Source: Shewanella woodyi ATCC 51908
GTDB taxonomy: Bacteria > Pseudomonadota > Gammaproteobacteria > Enterobacterales > Shewanellaceae
Direction: 5' to 3'
Assembly: GCF_000019525.1 (NCBI RefSeq)
Contig: NC_010506.1
Location: 3,968,001 to 4,032,000, forward strand
Length of the DNA stretch: 64,000 nucleotides
Of this stretch, positions 36,511 to 48,851 are shown piece after piece. Position 1 is the first letter of the stretch. The number at the start of each line of letters is the position of its first letter. The notes beneath the pieces were generated by a model, which saw only the letters and a list, made by a program, of their open reading frames with translations, was not told the DNA's origin and made no database searches. Both the position numbers and the translations under genes were made by a program.

Positions 36511-37919
36511 ATCGACTCACACTCATTAGAAACAATAGCTATCGAGAAACGTAAACCCGTTTCATGCTCTGCAGATTGAAAAGAGTGCTCAACCCAATAA
36601 CCAACAGCGCAGACAAGCTTTTCATTATAAAAAATAAGTGGGACTCGCTCCCTCTCCCAGGGCGGCACCCCATACTCCTGCCAAAGTTTTTTAAGTTCCC
36701 TGCCCTTTTGTCTGTTATGTGGATGGCAACGCAAACTGCCAACAGCAGAGAAACGAACCGATACCTTTTCCTCAATCAATGGCAGACGAACTCTCTCTCC
36801 CCCATCATCCTCAAGCACTTCAACTCTGATATTAGATAAGAGCGGAATGTTTATCTCTTGAACGAAATGAACTTCACTCTCAAGAGTCAGCTCAATACTC
36901 TCCAGTGATTTTGGCTTATGGGGTCTGTATGAGCTTAGGTATGCTTTCTCTCTAAACCTGCGCACCAACATATCAGCGATTCTCACTTCAAGGTTAGCAT
37001 CAGGCTTAGCGGTCAGTAACTGAGACAATAACTGTTCAAGCTGGATTTGAGATACAGGGGCAAAGCCAGAGCTCTCAATATACCCTCTAAGCAACAATGC
37101 CTGCCAATTGGGAGTTTGATGGCTTAATAAGTCCAGATTTAATGCAGTTCCTTCGCCGTATGGCACCAGCTCAATGAAGTTAGGTAAGCGAGCACTTACC
37201 TCATCATCAATGACCGCTTGTTGTTGAGCACAAAGGGCTGCACTACGGCTTGCAGTCGTCGCAATAGCGCTCCATCTAGATTTTAACTTAGGGATGATCT
37301 GCAGACGTAAAAAGTTCCTGTCATACTTATCATCAGTATTACTTTCATCTTCGATATGCGGCAGAGATAGGCTCGCAGCCTTGGCTTCTATCTGCTCACG
37401 GCTGACATTCAGTAAGGGGCGGAGCAGTTGCTTATCCCCATCGAACACCTGCAATGCACCCATAGCTGACAGACCTTTAGGCCCTAGCCCACGCTTTAGT
37501 GCTAACAGGACTGTCTCTAATTGGTCATCTAAGTGGTGCGCAGTTAACAACACATCTGCACTGTCCATCAAGGACGTTATCGCCTTATAACGTGCGCGAC
37601 GAGCTTCTGCTTCAATGCTAAGTCTAGGACCTGTTTTTACCTGAACCTGAACAACCTCGATCGGAAGTTGATAATCTAGCGCTTGCTTCTGGCAATGTGT
37701 TACCCAAGCATCGGCATTACGACTCAGCCCATGGTGAACATGCACTAACAGATAACGGAACTCTGGGTGCGATTTAGCATATAAGGATAGACCTTGAGCT
37801 AGTACTTCTGAGTCAACCCCTCCGCTGTAAGCCAGTACTAACTTAGCACCAACATTGATCTTCGCAGACTTAATACTCTCTTCAATCAAGGCTGATGTAT
37901 TAAAACTAGGCTCGGTCAT
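36507..37919 (-). CDS. tilS: TilS, tRNA(Ile)-lysidine synthetase
   Basis: 470 residues. The PP-loop SGGVDS (residues 32-37) binds ATP; HHLDDQLETVLLALKRG is the second conserved block; the C-terminal TilS domain has ETGLRF near the end. The enzyme modifies C34 of tRNA(Ile2) to lysidine, changing AUG to AUA decoding, and is essential. It begins 2 bp after the dnaE stop, so the two are one transcript. In E. coli accA and other genes lie between dnaE and tilS; here none do. Confidence 0.94.
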   Translation of the reverse strand: MTEPSFNTSALIEESIKSAKINVGAKLVLAYSGGVDSEVLAQGLSLYAKSHPEFRYLLVHVHHGLSRNADAWVTHCQKQALDYQLPIEVVQVQVKTGPRLSIEAEARRARYKAITSLMDSADVLLTAHHLDDQLETVLLALKRGLGPKGLSAMGALQVFDGDKQLLRPLLNVSREQIEAKAASLSLPHIEDESNTDDKYDRNFLRLQIIPKLKSRWSAIATTASRSAALCAQQQAVIDDEVSARLPNFIELVPYGEGTALNLDLLSHQTPNWQALLLRGYIESSGFAPVSQIQLEQLLSQLLTAKPDANLEVRIADMLVRRFREKAYLSSYRPHKPKSLESIELTLESEVHFVQEINIPLLSNIRVEVLEDDGGERVRLPLIEEKVSVRFSAVGSLRCHPHNRQKGRELKKLWQEYGVPPWERERVPLIFYNEKLVCAVGYWVEHSFQSAEHETGLRFSIAIVSNECESI

Positions 37920-37921
37920 GA

Positions 37922-40900
37922 TTAAAATAAGATCCTGACTTTACCCGCACCAGTTAATGTTTCCAACGCTAACATCAGCTCATCCGTTGGATTAACTCGC
38001 CAGCTATCCCCTAGCTTAAACTGGGCTTTAGCCTGAGGTTGGCTATAGTTGACCATGATAGGTACCGCACCGTTTTTCCAAGGTTCAATCGCCCCCTGAA
38101 ACTGATCGAGCCAATCGGTGGATATAGCATGACTCTCGATATCAACCTCAACGGCACTGGCAAAGTGGCTACGTGCTTCCCCCATATCGATAATGTTTCT
38201 AGCGGTCATGCGGTTGCCGCCAGCAAAATCATCGAAACTGACTTCGCCTTCGATAATGAGGATCCTATCTTTCTCCAAAAGATGATTGAATTTTTCAAAC
38301 GCTTCGGTAAATAACATCACCTCAAGGCGCGCACTCTTATCGTCTAAGGTTACCAGTCCCATCTTTGAGCCGCGCTTGGTCATCATAACGCGGGTCGCGA
38401 CAACAAGACCCGCCGCCTTCATGGTTTTACCACGCTCTGTCGGATGTATATCTTTAAGACGGCATGAGGTGTAGTGCTTTAACTCTTTGAGATACTGATT
38501 GATCGGGTGACCCGTCAGGTATAAACCTAACGTCTCTCTCTCCCCCTCCAGCCAAACTTTATCAGGCCAAGGCGTGCACTCTACGAACTGCTGTTTTATA
38601 TCCTCTGGATCTGAATTTAACAGACCAAACATATCGTGTTGGCCTATCGCTTCCGCTTTGGCATTTTGATCCGCAGCACGTATCGCTTCTGGCAAAGTGG
38701 CCATCATCGCTGCACGATGAGGACCTAAGGTATCTAATGCGCCAGCACAGATGAGCTTCTCCATAATGCGCTTATTGAGTTTTTTCAGATCGACACGAGC
38801 ACAAAAGTCGAACAAGTCTTTAAAGGGGCCATCTTTTCGAGCAGCAAGAATTGAATCAACCGGCCCCTCGCCCACTCCTTTAATCGCGCCGATACCGTAA
38901 ACGATATTGCCTTCATCATCGACGTTAAACTTAAGTAAACCCTTATTCACATCCGGCGGAAGAAGCGGCATCTCCATTCGCTCACACTCATCGACTAAAA
39001 TAACAATCTTGTCAGTGTTATCCATATCTGCCGACATTACCGCAGCCATAAACTCAGCAGGATAATGGGTCTTTAACCAAAGTGTTTGATAGGACACCAG
39101 AGCGTATGCAGCCGAGTGTGACTTGTTAAAACCGTAACCTGCAAACTTCTCTACCAGATCGAAAATTTTCATCGACAATGGGCCATCGACACCATTATTG
39201 ATAGAGCCCTCTTCGAAAGTACCGCGCTGTTTCGCCATCTCTTCGGGTTTTTTCTTACCCATAGCACGACGGAGCATATCCGCGCCGCCCAAGGTGTAGC
39301 CAGCAAGAACCTGTGCAATCTGCATCACCTGCTCTTGATAGAGAATAATGCCGTAGGTTGGCTCGAGCACCCACTGAAGAGACTCGTGTTGGTACTCAGA
39401 ATCTGGATATGAAACCGCCTCACGACCATGCTTACGCTCGATAAAGTTATCTACCATGCCCGATTGCAGTGGACCTGGCCTAAATAGCGCTACCAGTGCG
39501 ATCATATCTTCAAAGCAATCTGGTTGTAGGCGTTTAATCAGATCTTTCATCCCTCGGGATTCCAGCTGAAATACTGCCGTAGTTTCATATCGTTGTAACA
39601 GTCTAAAGCTTGCTGGGTCGTCAAGGGGAATCGACTCGATTCGAACTCGCTCCTCCCCAAGTTTATCTTTCTTGGCATTGACCATCTGCAAGGCCCAGTC
39701 GACAATAGTCAGGGTTCGCAGACCTAAGAAGTCAAACTTAACCAAGCCTGCGGTTTCTACGTCGTTCTTATCAAACTGAGTAACCGGGTTTTGTCCCTCT
39801 GCATCACAATAGATTGGCGCAAAGTCAGTGATTGTCGTCGGCGAGATAACCACACCACCCGCGTGCTTACCTGCGTTACGTGTCACACCTTCAAGGATGC
39901 GACACATATCAATAAGGTCTTTCACCTCTTCATCAGCGTCATAAGACTCCTGCAGTGCAGGCTCAACCTCAAACGCTTTGGCTAAGGTCATGCCAGGTTC
40001 TGCTGGCACCATTTTAGAGATCCGATCAACGAAACCATAGGGGTGACCGAGCACGCGTCCTACATCTCGAATAACCGCTTTTGCAGCCATGGTACCGAAG
40101 GTGATAATTTGCGACACCGCGTCGCGACCATAAAGCTCAGCAACGTGATCGATCACCTCGTCTCGTCTATCCATACAGAAATCGATATCGAAATCCGGCA
40201 TAGAGACACGCTCAGGGTTAAGGAATCGTTCGAAAAGAAGCTCATACTCCAGTGGATCAAGATCGGTAATTTTAAGGGCATAAGCCACTAACGAGCCCGC
40301 ACCAGAGCCTCGACCGGGACCGATAGGGATATCATTATCCTTACCCCACTGAATAAACTCCATTACGATCAAGAAGTAACCAGGGAATCCCATCTGGTTA
40401 ATTACTTTAAGTTCGACATCAAGACGCTCATCATATTTAGGGCGTTTTTCAGCTCTTACTTCAGGATCAGGAAAAAGAAACTCAAGACGCTCTTCAAGTC
40501 CCTTTTCAGAAACCGCAACTAAGAAGTCCTCAATGGTAAGCTCACCTGTGGGAAAGTTAGGCAGGAAATACTCGCCTAATCTTACTGTCACGTTACAGCG
40601 TTTAGCTATCTGAACGGTGTTTTCAATCGCTTCTGGAATGTCTTCAAACAGCTCACACATCTGCTCGCTGCTTTTAAAATACTGCTCCGCACTGTATTTT
40701 TTAGGGCGGCGGGGATCGGCTAAGGTAAAACCATCAGAGATAGCTACGCGGATCTCATGGGCTTCAAACAGTTCAGGGGTATTGAATACAACTTGGTTAG
40801 TGGCAACGACAGGCAGGCCTTTGACCTCTGCAAGCTCAACTGCCATATGCAGGTAACGCTCCTCATCTGGACGTCCTGTACGCAGTAACTCAAGATAATA

Positions 40901-41395
40901 TCTATCGGGGAAGTGGGTCTGATAAAACTCGACCAATGATTCAACCTGAGGCAAATTGCCTTTTAATAGAGCCTGACCTATATCTCCTTGGCGGCCACCA
41001 GATAGAAGAATTATCCCCTCAGAATACTTTGCTAGCCACTCATGATCGATAACCGCTCTGTCATCAATATGTCCCCTAAGATAGGCATCACTGATCAACA
41101 AGGTTAAATTCTTATAACCCTCATTATTCATCGCTAACACAGTAACAGCGCAAAGATTCTTATCAAAACCTGGGACCTTGACCCAAAAGTCCGAACCAAT
41201 AAGTGGTTTAATCCCAGCCCCGTGACACGCTTCATAGAACTTTACCAAACCACACAGGTTAGTTTGATCTGTCAGTGCAACGGCTGGCATGCCAAGTTCT
41301 GATACTTTACCGATAATTGGCTTAACTTTTGCCAATCCATCTGACATAGAGAAATCACTGTGGACACGTAAATGGACAAAACTGGGATCAGACAT
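37922..41395 (-). CDS. dnaE: DNA polymerase III subunit alpha
   Basis: 1157 residues, close to the 1160 of E. coli. An N-terminal PHP domain ([19 protein letters not shown]) comes first; the palm holds [16 protein letters not shown] and the catalytic aspartates in [13 protein letters not shown]. Fingers, a helix-hairpin-helix near LLPPDVNKG and a C-terminal OB fold with RITARNI-type segment follow. It is the replicative polymerase, in the order rnhB-dnaE-tilS. Confidence 0.97.
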   Translation of the reverse strand: MSDPSFVHLRVHSDFSMSDGLAKVKPIIGKVSELGMPAVALTDQTNLCGLVKFYEACHGAGIKPLIGSDFWVKVPGFDKNLCAVTVLAMNNEGYKNLTLLISDAYLRGHIDDRAVIDHEWLAKYSEGIILLSGGRQGDIGQALLKGNLPQVESLVEFYQTHFPDRYYLELLRTGRPDEERYLHMAVELAEVKGLPVVATNQVVFNTPELFEAHEIRVAISDGFTLADPRRPKKYSAEQYFKSSEQMCELFEDIPEAIENTVQIAKRCNVTVRLGEYFLPNFPTGELTIEDFLVAVSEKGLEERLEFLFPDPEVRAEKRPKYDERLDVELKVINQMGFPGYFLIVMEFIQWGKDNDIPIGPGRGSGAGSLVAYALKITDLDPLEYELLFERFLNPERVSMPDFDIDFCMDRRDEVIDHVAELYGRDAVSQIITFGTMAAKAVIRDVGRVLGHPYGFVDRISKMVPAEPGMTLAKAFEVEPALQESYDADEEVKDLIDMCRILEGVTRNAGKHAGGVVISPTTITDFAPIYCDAEGQNPVTQFDKNDVETAGLVKFDFLGLRTLTIVDWALQMVNAKKDKLGEERVRIESIPLDDPASFRLLQRYETTAVFQLESRGMKDLIKRLQPDCFEDMIALVALFRPGPLQSGMVDNFIERKHGREAVSYPDSEYQHESLQWVLEPTYGIILYQEQVMQIAQVLAGYTLGGADMLRRAMGKKKPEEMAKQRGTFEEGSINNGVDGPLSMKIFDLVEKFAGYGFNKSHSAAYALVSYQTLWLKTHYPAEFMAAVMSADMDNTDKIVILVDECERMEMPLLPPDVNKGLLKFNVDDEGNIVYGIGAIKGVGEGPVDSILAARKDGPFKDLFDFCARVDLKKLNKRIMEKLICAGALDTLGPHRAAMMATLPEAIRAADQNAKAEAIGQHDMFGLLNSDPEDIKQQFVECTPWPDKVWLEGERETLGLYLTGHPINQYLKELKHYTSCRLKDIHPTERGKTMKAAGLVVATRVMMTKRGSKMGLVTLDDKSARLEVMLFTEAFEKFNHLLEKDRILIIEGEVSFDDFAGGNRMTARNIIDMGEARSHFASAVEVDIESHAISTDWLDQFQGAIEPWKNGAVPIMVNYSQPQAKAQFKLGDSWRVNPTDELMLALETLTGAGKVRILF

Positions 41396-41503
41396 ATTTT
41401 TTAAATACTTAATATAATAAAGATGGAAGTGACAGCTTATGAAAGATTAACAGAGTCAAACAGACCAAGCCAGAGTGATAGGCTCAAGAGATAGCATGTA
41501 AAC

Positions 41504-42145
41504 TTAGCGCTTAGCTAATCGCTCTTTTACTGGTCGAAAACTCTTTCTATGCTCGGGCAATACCCCATGTAACTCAAGTGCCTCAAAATGTGCCTTGGTC
41601 GGATAGCCTTTATGCTTTGCAAAACCATATTGTGGATACTCCATATCCAGTAGATCCATCTCTCTGTCACGTATGACCTTAGCAATAATCGACGCAGCAC
41701 TAATCGCTGAGATTAAACCATCACCTTTTACCACCGCATGAGCTTCGATTCTATCTTCAGTCTCCTCGCCGTGATAAAAAGCGGGCGTACGGTTACCATC
41801 AACCAACACAGACAGAGGTTTAATATCTAATCCAGCCACTGCGCGCTGCATCGCTAGCATGGTTGCATGCAAGATATTGAGCTCATCTATCTCATCAGGT
41901 GTAGCGTGACCCACATTGATGCAAAGTGCTTTTTCATGTATTTCTGCAAATAGCAATTCACGTTTTTTTTCAGTTAACTTCTTAGAATCATTCAATCCGG
42001 TAATCGGATTATTAGGATCTAAAATAACAGCCGCAGTGACCACATTTCCCACAAGAGGTCCACGGCCAACTTCATCAACACCAGCATGGAGACCACTAGA
42101 TAGGCTCTCTATCTGCTCAGGGGTAATACCTTTAAATACAGCCAT
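41504..42145 (-). CDS. rnhB: Ribonuclease HII
   Basis: 213 residues. [14 protein letters not shown] carries the DEVGRG motif with two catalytic acids; [32 protein letters not shown] and [13 protein letters not shown] complete the family set. It removes RNA primers and single ribonucleotides from DNA. It starts 2 bp after the lpxB stop, in the lpxB-rnhB-dnaE order. Confidence 0.96.
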   Translation of the reverse strand: MAVFKGITPEQIESLSSGLHAGVDEVGRGPLVGNVVTAAVILDPNNPITGLNDSKKLTEKKRELLFAEIHEKALCINVGHATPDEIDELNILHATMLAMQRAVAGLDIKPLSVLVDGNRTPAFYHGEETEDRIEAHAVVKGDGLISAISAASIIAKVIRDREMDLLDMEYPQYGFAKHKGYPTKAHFEALELHGVLPEHRKSFRPVKERLAKR

Positions 42146-42147
42146 TA

Positions 42148-43344
<1,197 letters not shown>

Positions 43345-43423
43345 CTATATCGACATGCACTCAGATAAGAGCGTCTATTGCTTTTCAGCCACTGTCGCAG
43401 ATAGGTATCACGAATAGGCATAA

Positions 43424-43452
43424 AGTAAAGAGCCCGTCTATCAACGGGCTCC
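43424..43452 (-). terminator. Intrinsic terminator-like hairpin between lpxA and lpxB
   Basis: GAGCCCGT pairs with ACGGGCTC with a 6-nt loop; TTTACTTTA follows on the minus strand. The 175-bp gap containing it is the largest inside the lpx block. Confidence 0.6.
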
Positions 43453-43477
43453 TATAGTTACAACTTACTGTGTACAG

Positions 43478-44245
43478 TTAGCGAATAATGCCACGACTGG
43501 AGCTAGTCACAAAGTCGATTAACAGCTTTACTTGTTCATCATCAGACTCTTCAGCCAAAGCGGCTACCGCCTCTTCAACTGTGTGCCCTTTACGATAAAG
43601 GGTCTTATACGCTCTTCTCACCGCCATCTGGCTCTCTTTAGAGAAACCGCGACGCTTCATCCCTTCACTGTTCAAGCCACGAGGAATACCTGGCTGGCCA
43701 GATGCCATCACAAACGGAGGAACATCTTGCAAAATAAGCGAATAACCCGCAGTAAAAGCATGGGCGCCAATATGGACAAACTGATGTACACCGGTCAAGC
43801 CACCTAAAATAGCCCAATCGCCGACATGTACATGGCCTGCAATAGAGGCATTGTTAGACATGATCACATTGTTGCCAACAACACAGTCATGGGCGATATG
43901 AACATAAGCCATAAACAGGTTGTTTGAGCCTATTCGGGTTTCACCTTTATCTTGGGTCGTGCCACGATGTATCGTCACAGATTCACGAATGATATTGTTA
44001 TCACCCATGATTAGACGTGTTGGCTCACCAGCGTACTTTTTGTCTTGGCAATCTTCACCCACTGAGGCAAATTGAAATATTTTATTGCCCTTACCAATAA
44101 CCGTTGGCCCTTTCACGACAACGTGAGAACTTAACCAACAGTCATCACCAATTTCAACACCTGCACCGATATAGGTCCATGGGCCGATAGTGACATTGTT
44201 ACCAATTTTGGCATCAGGGTGAATATACGCTAATTTATCTATCAC
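43478..44245 (-). CDS. lpxA: UDP-N-acetylglucosamine acyltransferase
   Basis: 255 residues with a GTG start that overlaps the fabZ stop (GTGA). Left-handed beta-helix repeats ([14 protein letters not shown] to [15 protein letters not shown]) and the catalytic His in YVHIAHDC match Lpx[11 protein letters not shown] starts the C-terminal helical domain. It adds 3-hydroxyacyl to UDP-GlcNAc, the first step of lipid A. Confidence 0.97.
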   Translation of the reverse strand: MIDKLAYIHPDAKIGNNVTIGPWTYIGAGVEIGDDCWLSSHVVVKGPTVIGKGNKIFQFASVGEDCQDKKYAGEPTRLIMGDNNIIRESVTIHRGTTQDKGETRIGSNNLFMAYVHIAHDCVVGNNVIMSNNASIAGHVHVGDWAILGGLTGVHQFVHIGAHAFTAGYSLILQDVPPFVMASGQPGIPRGLNSEGMKRRGFSKESQMAVRRAYKTLYRKGHTVEEAVAALAEESDDEQVKLLIDFVTSSSRGIIR

Positions 44246-44700
44246 TTGCTGATCTCTCTACGAGCACACATGATCTCCGCCGAACAAACTAGTTCGCCAT
44301 CAACCTTAACCTCACCAGTGAACACCCCTATCCCTCGGCGCTCTTTAATCATCTTAACTTCAAAATGAAGCTGATCGCCAGGCTCAACAACACGCTTGAA
44401 ACGAGCCTTGTCGATACCAGCAAAATAGTACAATGAATCTTCAGACGCTTCTTTCATGGTCTTATAAGCTAGAAGGCCAGTCGCTTGTGCCATCGCTTCC
44501 AAGATAAGTACACCAGGCATCACAGGTTGAACCGGAAAATGCCCCTGGAAAAAAGGTTCATTGATAGTGACATTTTTGATCGCATGCAGCGTCTCACCAG
44601 GTGTGTAATCCAACACTCGATCAATCAATAGAAACGGGTATCTATGGGGCAAAAAGCTCATGATCTCTTTGATATCCATAGTATTTAATTGTTCTGACAC
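44242..44700 (-). CDS. fabZ: 3-hydroxyacyl-ACP dehydratase FabZ
   Basis: 152 residues with GTG start at 44700, GAGGA 7 bp upstream. The hot-dog-fold active site [19 protein letters not shown] has His and Glu. [13 protein letters not shown] is the family's N-terminal segment. It draws hydroxyacyl-ACP to unsaturated fatty acids, competing with LpxA/LpxD for the same pool. Confidence 0.96.
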   Translation of the reverse strand: MSEQLNTMDIKEIMSFLPHRYPFLLIDRVLDYTPGETLHAIKNVTINEPFFQGHFPVQPVMPGVLILEAMAQATGLLAYKTMKEASEDSLYYFAGIDKARFKRVVEPGDQLHFEVKMIKERRGIGVFTGEVKVDGELVCSAEIMCARREISK

Positions 44701-44729
44701 TCAATATTCCTCAAACTGCCTATAAGCAG

Positions 44730-45755
44730 TTAATCCTCTGTTTGAACACTTTTTTCGAGCCTCTTAACTCGTTGAAATAGTTCATCTAACTGTTTAAATC
44801 TAACGGTATTTCTACGCCATAATTTATTTGGCATCGCGACACTTGTTGATGTATAAACACCTGGCTCACGAATTTCGCTAGTGACATTCGTCCCACCGGA
44901 AACATGGGTACCATCAGCAAGCGTTAGATGGCCAGCAACCGCGCTATTTCCACCTATAATACAGTATTTTCCAATCTTAGTGCTGCCCGCAATAGTAGAG
45001 TTACCTGCTATCGCAACATTTTCACCAATAATATCGTTATGAGCTATCTGTACTTGGTTATCAAGGATAACACCATCGTGGATCTCTGTATGCTCAATCG
45101 CGCCGCGATCGACTGTAGTACTGGCACCTATCTCAACACGATTACCAATACGAACACCACCGGTTTGTGGGATCTTGATCCACTGACCACGTTCATTCGC
45201 ATAACCAAAGCCATCAGAGCCGAGTACCGCACCTGAATGAATAATACAATCTTGTCCAAGATGAACATTGTGGTAGATAGTCACATTAGCCCAAAGGCGG
45301 GTGCCAGATCCTAAAATAGACTCTTGACCGATAACACAACCAGGACCCACTTGAACGTTTTCACCTAAGATAACATTCTCGCCAATCACCGCATTAGCGC
45401 CAATAGCCACACCTTCACCTAAGCTTGCACTTGGATCAATGACGGCAGATGCGTGAATACCAACAGCTGACTTAGGGGTGGTATCTAATAATTGAGCAAC
45501 CCTGGCAAAGCCCACATAGGGGTCATTCAAAACCAGAGCATTACCACTAAAGCCATCAAGTGCTTTTGGTGAGATCAACACCGCGCTCGCTTGAGTCGTT
45601 TCAAGCTGAGCGCGATATTTAGGGTTCGCTAAAAAAGAGAGCTGCCCTTGGGCAGCATTTTCCAGTGTCGCGACACTGGAAATAACCAGTGTCTCATCAC
45701 CTTGAATCTCAGCGTCGAGAGCTTCTGCAAGCTCTCTTAACGTGTAGCTATTCAT
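44730..45755 (-). CDS. lpxD: UDP-3-O-acyl-glucosamine N-acyltransferase
   Basis: 341 residues from ATG 45755; the TTG just before it is unlikely. The uridine-binding N-terminal domain is followed by hexapeptide repeats and a C-terminal helix (FKQLDELFQRVKRLEKSV). The catalytic His lies in VQIAHNDIIG. It is the third step of lipid A synthesis. Confidence 0.96.
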   Translation of the reverse strand: MNSYTLRELAEALDAEIQGDETLVISSVATLENAAQGQLSFLANPKYRAQLETTQASAVLISPKALDGFSGNALVLNDPYVGFARVAQLLDTTPKSAVGIHASAVIDPSASLGEGVAIGANAVIGENVILGENVQVGPGCVIGQESILGSGTRLWANVTIYHNVHLGQDCIIHSGAVLGSDGFGYANERGQWIKIPQTGGVRIGNRVEIGASTTVDRGAIEHTEIHDGVILDNQVQIAHNDIIGENVAIAGNSTIAGSTKIGKYCIIGGNSAVAGHLTLADGTHVSGGTNVTSEIREPGVYTSTSVAMPNKLWRRNTVRFKQLDELFQRVKRLEKSVQTED

Positions 45756-45774
45756 CAATAATTAGCCTTTGTCG

Positions 45775-46275
45775 TTAACCTTTGCTTAGAGCATCAACAA
45801 CTTTATTGCTAATGTCAGCAGTTGGCTTAACATAGATCACAGCACCACGTTGCAGCACCATGTCATAGCTCTCTTTCTCAGCAATTTTGTTGATAGCTTG
45901 CTGAACCTTAACTAATAGCTTGTTCTGCTCTTCACCTTGGCGACGACGCATATCTTCATCCAGCGCCTTACCTTTAAGTTGAAGCTCAGACTTCATTGAC
46001 TCCATTTTACGAACCATCTCTGTTTTCTGAGTCTCGCTCATCAATGCACCATCACGTTGTTGCTTCTCTAGCATACCGCGCAGATCTTCCTGCATCTTTT
46101 GTACGCTAGCAACACGATCGCCAAACTCAGTTTTCAGTGTTTTACTTACCTGCTCGCGCTGGGGTAACTGTTCGAAAACGGCCTGCATGTCAACAACTGC
46201 AATCTTCTCTGCCTGTGCAGCTAAAGGGGCTGCTAGTAGAACCAAAACCGTCATCGCGCGATTAAACATTTTCAT
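45775..46275 (-). CDS. skp: Skp/OmpH periplasmic chaperone
   Basis: 166 residues from ATG 46275, AAGGAG 8 bp upstream. Signal peptide ends AQA; IAVVDMQAVFEQLPQR opens the body and long charged coiled coils follow (residues 45-130), the arms of the trimeric Skp jellyfish. It carries unfolded OMPs to the Bam complex; bamA is the gene upstream. Confidence 0.92.
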   Translation of the reverse strand: MKMFNRAMTVLVLLAAPLAAQAEKIAVVDMQAVFEQLPQREQVSKTLKTEFGDRVASVQKMQEDLRGMLEKQQRDGALMSETQKTEMVRKMESMKSELQLKGKALDEDMRRRQGEEQNKLLVKVQQAINKIAEKESYDMVLQRGAVIYVKPTADISNKVVDALSKG

Positions 46276-46336
46276 CAAAAATACTCCTTGTATTCAGCAA
46301 AACTTGCCGAGATATCTTTATTTAATTAGTTAGAAT

Positions 46337-48820
46337 TTAGAAAGTTTTACCAATATTGAATGAGAAGATCTCAGTTTGATCATCCTCATACTCTTTAAGT
46401 GGCCATGCCAGGCTAAACACCATAGGTCCCATCGGTGACAACCATTGTACACTCATACCCCATGAGGCACGGATCCGAGCCGGATCTGAGTAATCCTCTA
46501 GCTTATCAAATTCGTGAGCCGGAAGGTATCTATATGAATCATAATCAAACTCGGTGTCCCATACGTTACCCGCATCAAGGAAGAAACTGGTTCGTACTGA
46601 GTTTGTATATGCCTCATCTAAGAAAGGCGTCGGTACTATAAGCTCCATGCTAGCAGTTGCAATCGCATTACCACCAATAGAGCGACCTGAACTCACCTGG
46701 ATCTGGTTAGGATCACCTGGCAAGTAACAACCATCACCCGATGGATCTGGTGAGCAAGGCTCTAAACCGCGAGTCAAATAAAATGAACGTGGCCCCACTG
46801 AGTTAGACTTAAATCCACGCAGTGAGCTACTACCACCTGAGTAATAGTTCTCCCAAAATGGTAAGATCTGATCGTTATCTTCAAACTGACCATAACCATT
46901 ACCGTAACCCAAGCGTGCCTTAGTTAATAGCACAAAGCTGTGATTTCGAGTGATTGGGAAATAGAAGCTAGTATCTAAATCGGCTTTAAAATACTGCAGA
47001 TCTGAACCAGGAACGGTCATTTTTGTACTTAAACGCTGTGATGAACCATCCGATGGAAAAGTCCCTCGGTTTAGCGTACTACGGTACCAGCCCAAGTTTG
47101 CTTCAAAGTTATCGAAAGAGAGAGATGCATTAGGATCGTCACTATCACGATAGATATTATAGAAACGCAGTGCTTGCTCATAAGCTGAAATTTCAGAAAT
47201 TTCGTTATGACGGTAGCCTAAACCACCATTGATACGGTTATATTCGTTAATCGGGAAACCTGAGTTAACCGCAATACCATATGAGCTGTTTTTATAAGCT
47301 TCTAAGTTCGCTTCATCTGCATCAAACTCATTCCAGTAGATGCTTCCACCTAAGCTCACCCCATCTTTAGTAAAGTAGGGATCGGTGAAAGAGAGATTAA
47401 CGTTCTTAGAATACTTGTTGGTATTTAAGTTAATACCCGCCTGATTACCTGTACCTAAGAAGTTGCTCTGCTGCACACCAAACTGCAGGCTCATGCCCGA
47501 TTCAGTACCGTAACCAATACCCGCATTAAAGGAGCCTGATGGCTGCTCTTTCACATTAAAGGCAACATCAACTAGATCGTCAGTACCCGGAACTTGAACC
47601 GTTTCAGTATCAACAGTTTCAAAATAACCAAGTCGATTCAGACGAGCTTTTGATTGCTCAACTTGAGCTGAGTTTAACCAAGCGCCTTCCATCTGACGAA
47701 GCTCACGGCGCATCACCTCATCTTTAGTTACCTGGTTACCAGAAAAATTAATGCTACGAACATAAACTCGTTTACCCGGCTTGATGTTAACGTTCAGACT
47801 GACCTCTTTGGTCTCATCATCAATTTCTGGGAAAGTTTTCACTTCTGGATAAGCGTAACCAAAACGGCCAAGGTACTTGCCATACATCTCTTCGGCAAAG
47901 GTCACATCGGCGCCATTATAGGTATCCCCAGCTTTAATCGGAAGGATCGCTTTCATCAGCTTCTCACGTCCCATCAGGTCACCAGTTAAGTTAACCTCTT
48001 TAACCTTATACGGCTCACCTTCATTGACGTTAATCGTGATGTAGAGCCCTTTACGATCCGGCGTCATGGTGACTTGCGTAGAGGTCACATCAAAGCGGAT
48101 ATAACCACGGTTGTGATAGAAAGATTTGACGGTTTCAAGATCTGCTTGCAGTTTTTGTTTCTGGTAGCGACGCTCACCAAATAGATCCCACCATGCCACA
48201 AAGTCTTTTAACTCAAGCATGCCTGTCAGTTCTGCATCACTGAAGACTTCATTACCAACAAAGTTAATCTGCTTAATTTCAGCAGCTAAACCTTCGGTAA
48301 AGTTGAATTTTAACTCAACACGATTACGAGGCAAATTAATGACTTGAGCTTCTACTTTGGCGCCATACTTACCAACACCATAGTAAAAATCTTGTAGGCT
48401 TTTCTCGATACCAGACAGCATAGTGCGGTCGAGTGCTTCACCGGTTTTCACTCCGGATCCATCTAAGCTCTCCTGCAGCTGCTCATCTTTAATATCTTTG
48501 TTGCCTTCGAAAGTAACGGCACTGATTGTTGGTCTCTCTTTGACCGTAACAACCAACACCCCACCATCCCGACTCACTTCAATATGTTCAAAGTTAGTGG
48601 AGGCGTACAAGCTTTTGATCGCTTGACGAAGTTTAAGTTCATCAACAGTATCACCAACCTTGACTGGAATTGTCAGTAAGGCTGCACCAAGAGCTACACG
48701 CTGTAGACCTTGAACTTGAATATCTGTGACTTCAAAAGGCTGGAATGTATCTGCCCAACCGTTCCCTGATAAAGACGCACCGACTAATACCATCGAGGCA
48801 AAAAGTTTATTCAATCTCAT
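46337..48820 (-). CDS. bamA: BamA, outer-membrane protein assembly factor
   Basis: 827 residues. Signal peptide (1-23), five POTRA domains (~24-420; first starts FEVTDIQVQGLQRVA) and a 16-strand barrel with the lid-loop motif LRGFKSN. It ends FSFNIGKTF with the terminal Phe. It inserts beta-barrel proteins. RcsF, encoded at 3029-3412, interacts with BamA in E. coli. Confidence 0.97.
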   Translation of the reverse strand: MRLNKLFASMVLVGASLSGNGWADTFQPFEVTDIQVQGLQRVALGAALLTIPVKVGDTVDELKLRQAIKSLYASTNFEHIEVSRDGGVLVVTVKERPTISAVTFEGNKDIKDEQLQESLDGSGVKTGEALDRTMLSGIEKSLQDFYYGVGKYGAKVEAQVINLPRNRVELKFNFTEGLAAEIKQINFVGNEVFSDAELTGMLELKDFVAWWDLFGERRYQKQKLQADLETVKSFYHNRGYIRFDVTSTQVTMTPDRKGLYITINVNEGEPYKVKEVNLTGDLMGREKLMKAILPIKAGDTYNGADVTFAEEMYGKYLGRFGYAYPEVKTFPEIDDETKEVSLNVNIKPGKRVYVRSINFSGNQVTKDEVMRRELRQMEGAWLNSAQVEQSKARLNRLGYFETVDTETVQVPGTDDLVDVAFNVKEQPSGSFNAGIGYGTESGMSLQFGVQQSNFLGTGNQAGINLNTNKYSKNVNLSFTDPYFTKDGVSLGGSIYWNEFDADEANLEAYKNSSYGIAVNSGFPINEYNRINGGLGYRHNEISEISAYEQALRFYNIYRDSDDPNASLSFDNFEANLGWYRSTLNRGTFPSDGSSQRLSTKMTVPGSDLQYFKADLDTSFYFPITRNHSFVLLTKARLGYGNGYGQFEDNDQILPFWENYYSGGSSSLRGFKSNSVGPRSFYLTRGLEPCSPDPSGDGCYLPGDPNQIQVSSGRSIGGNAIATASMELIVPTPFLDEAYTNSVRTSFFLDAGNVWDTEFDYDSYRYLPAHEFDKLEDYSDPARIRASWGMSVQWLSPMGPMVFSLAWPLKEYEDDQTEIFSFNIGKTF

Positions 48821-48851
48821 AGAGCACTTCTAATTATATGTGTGTCCTTGC

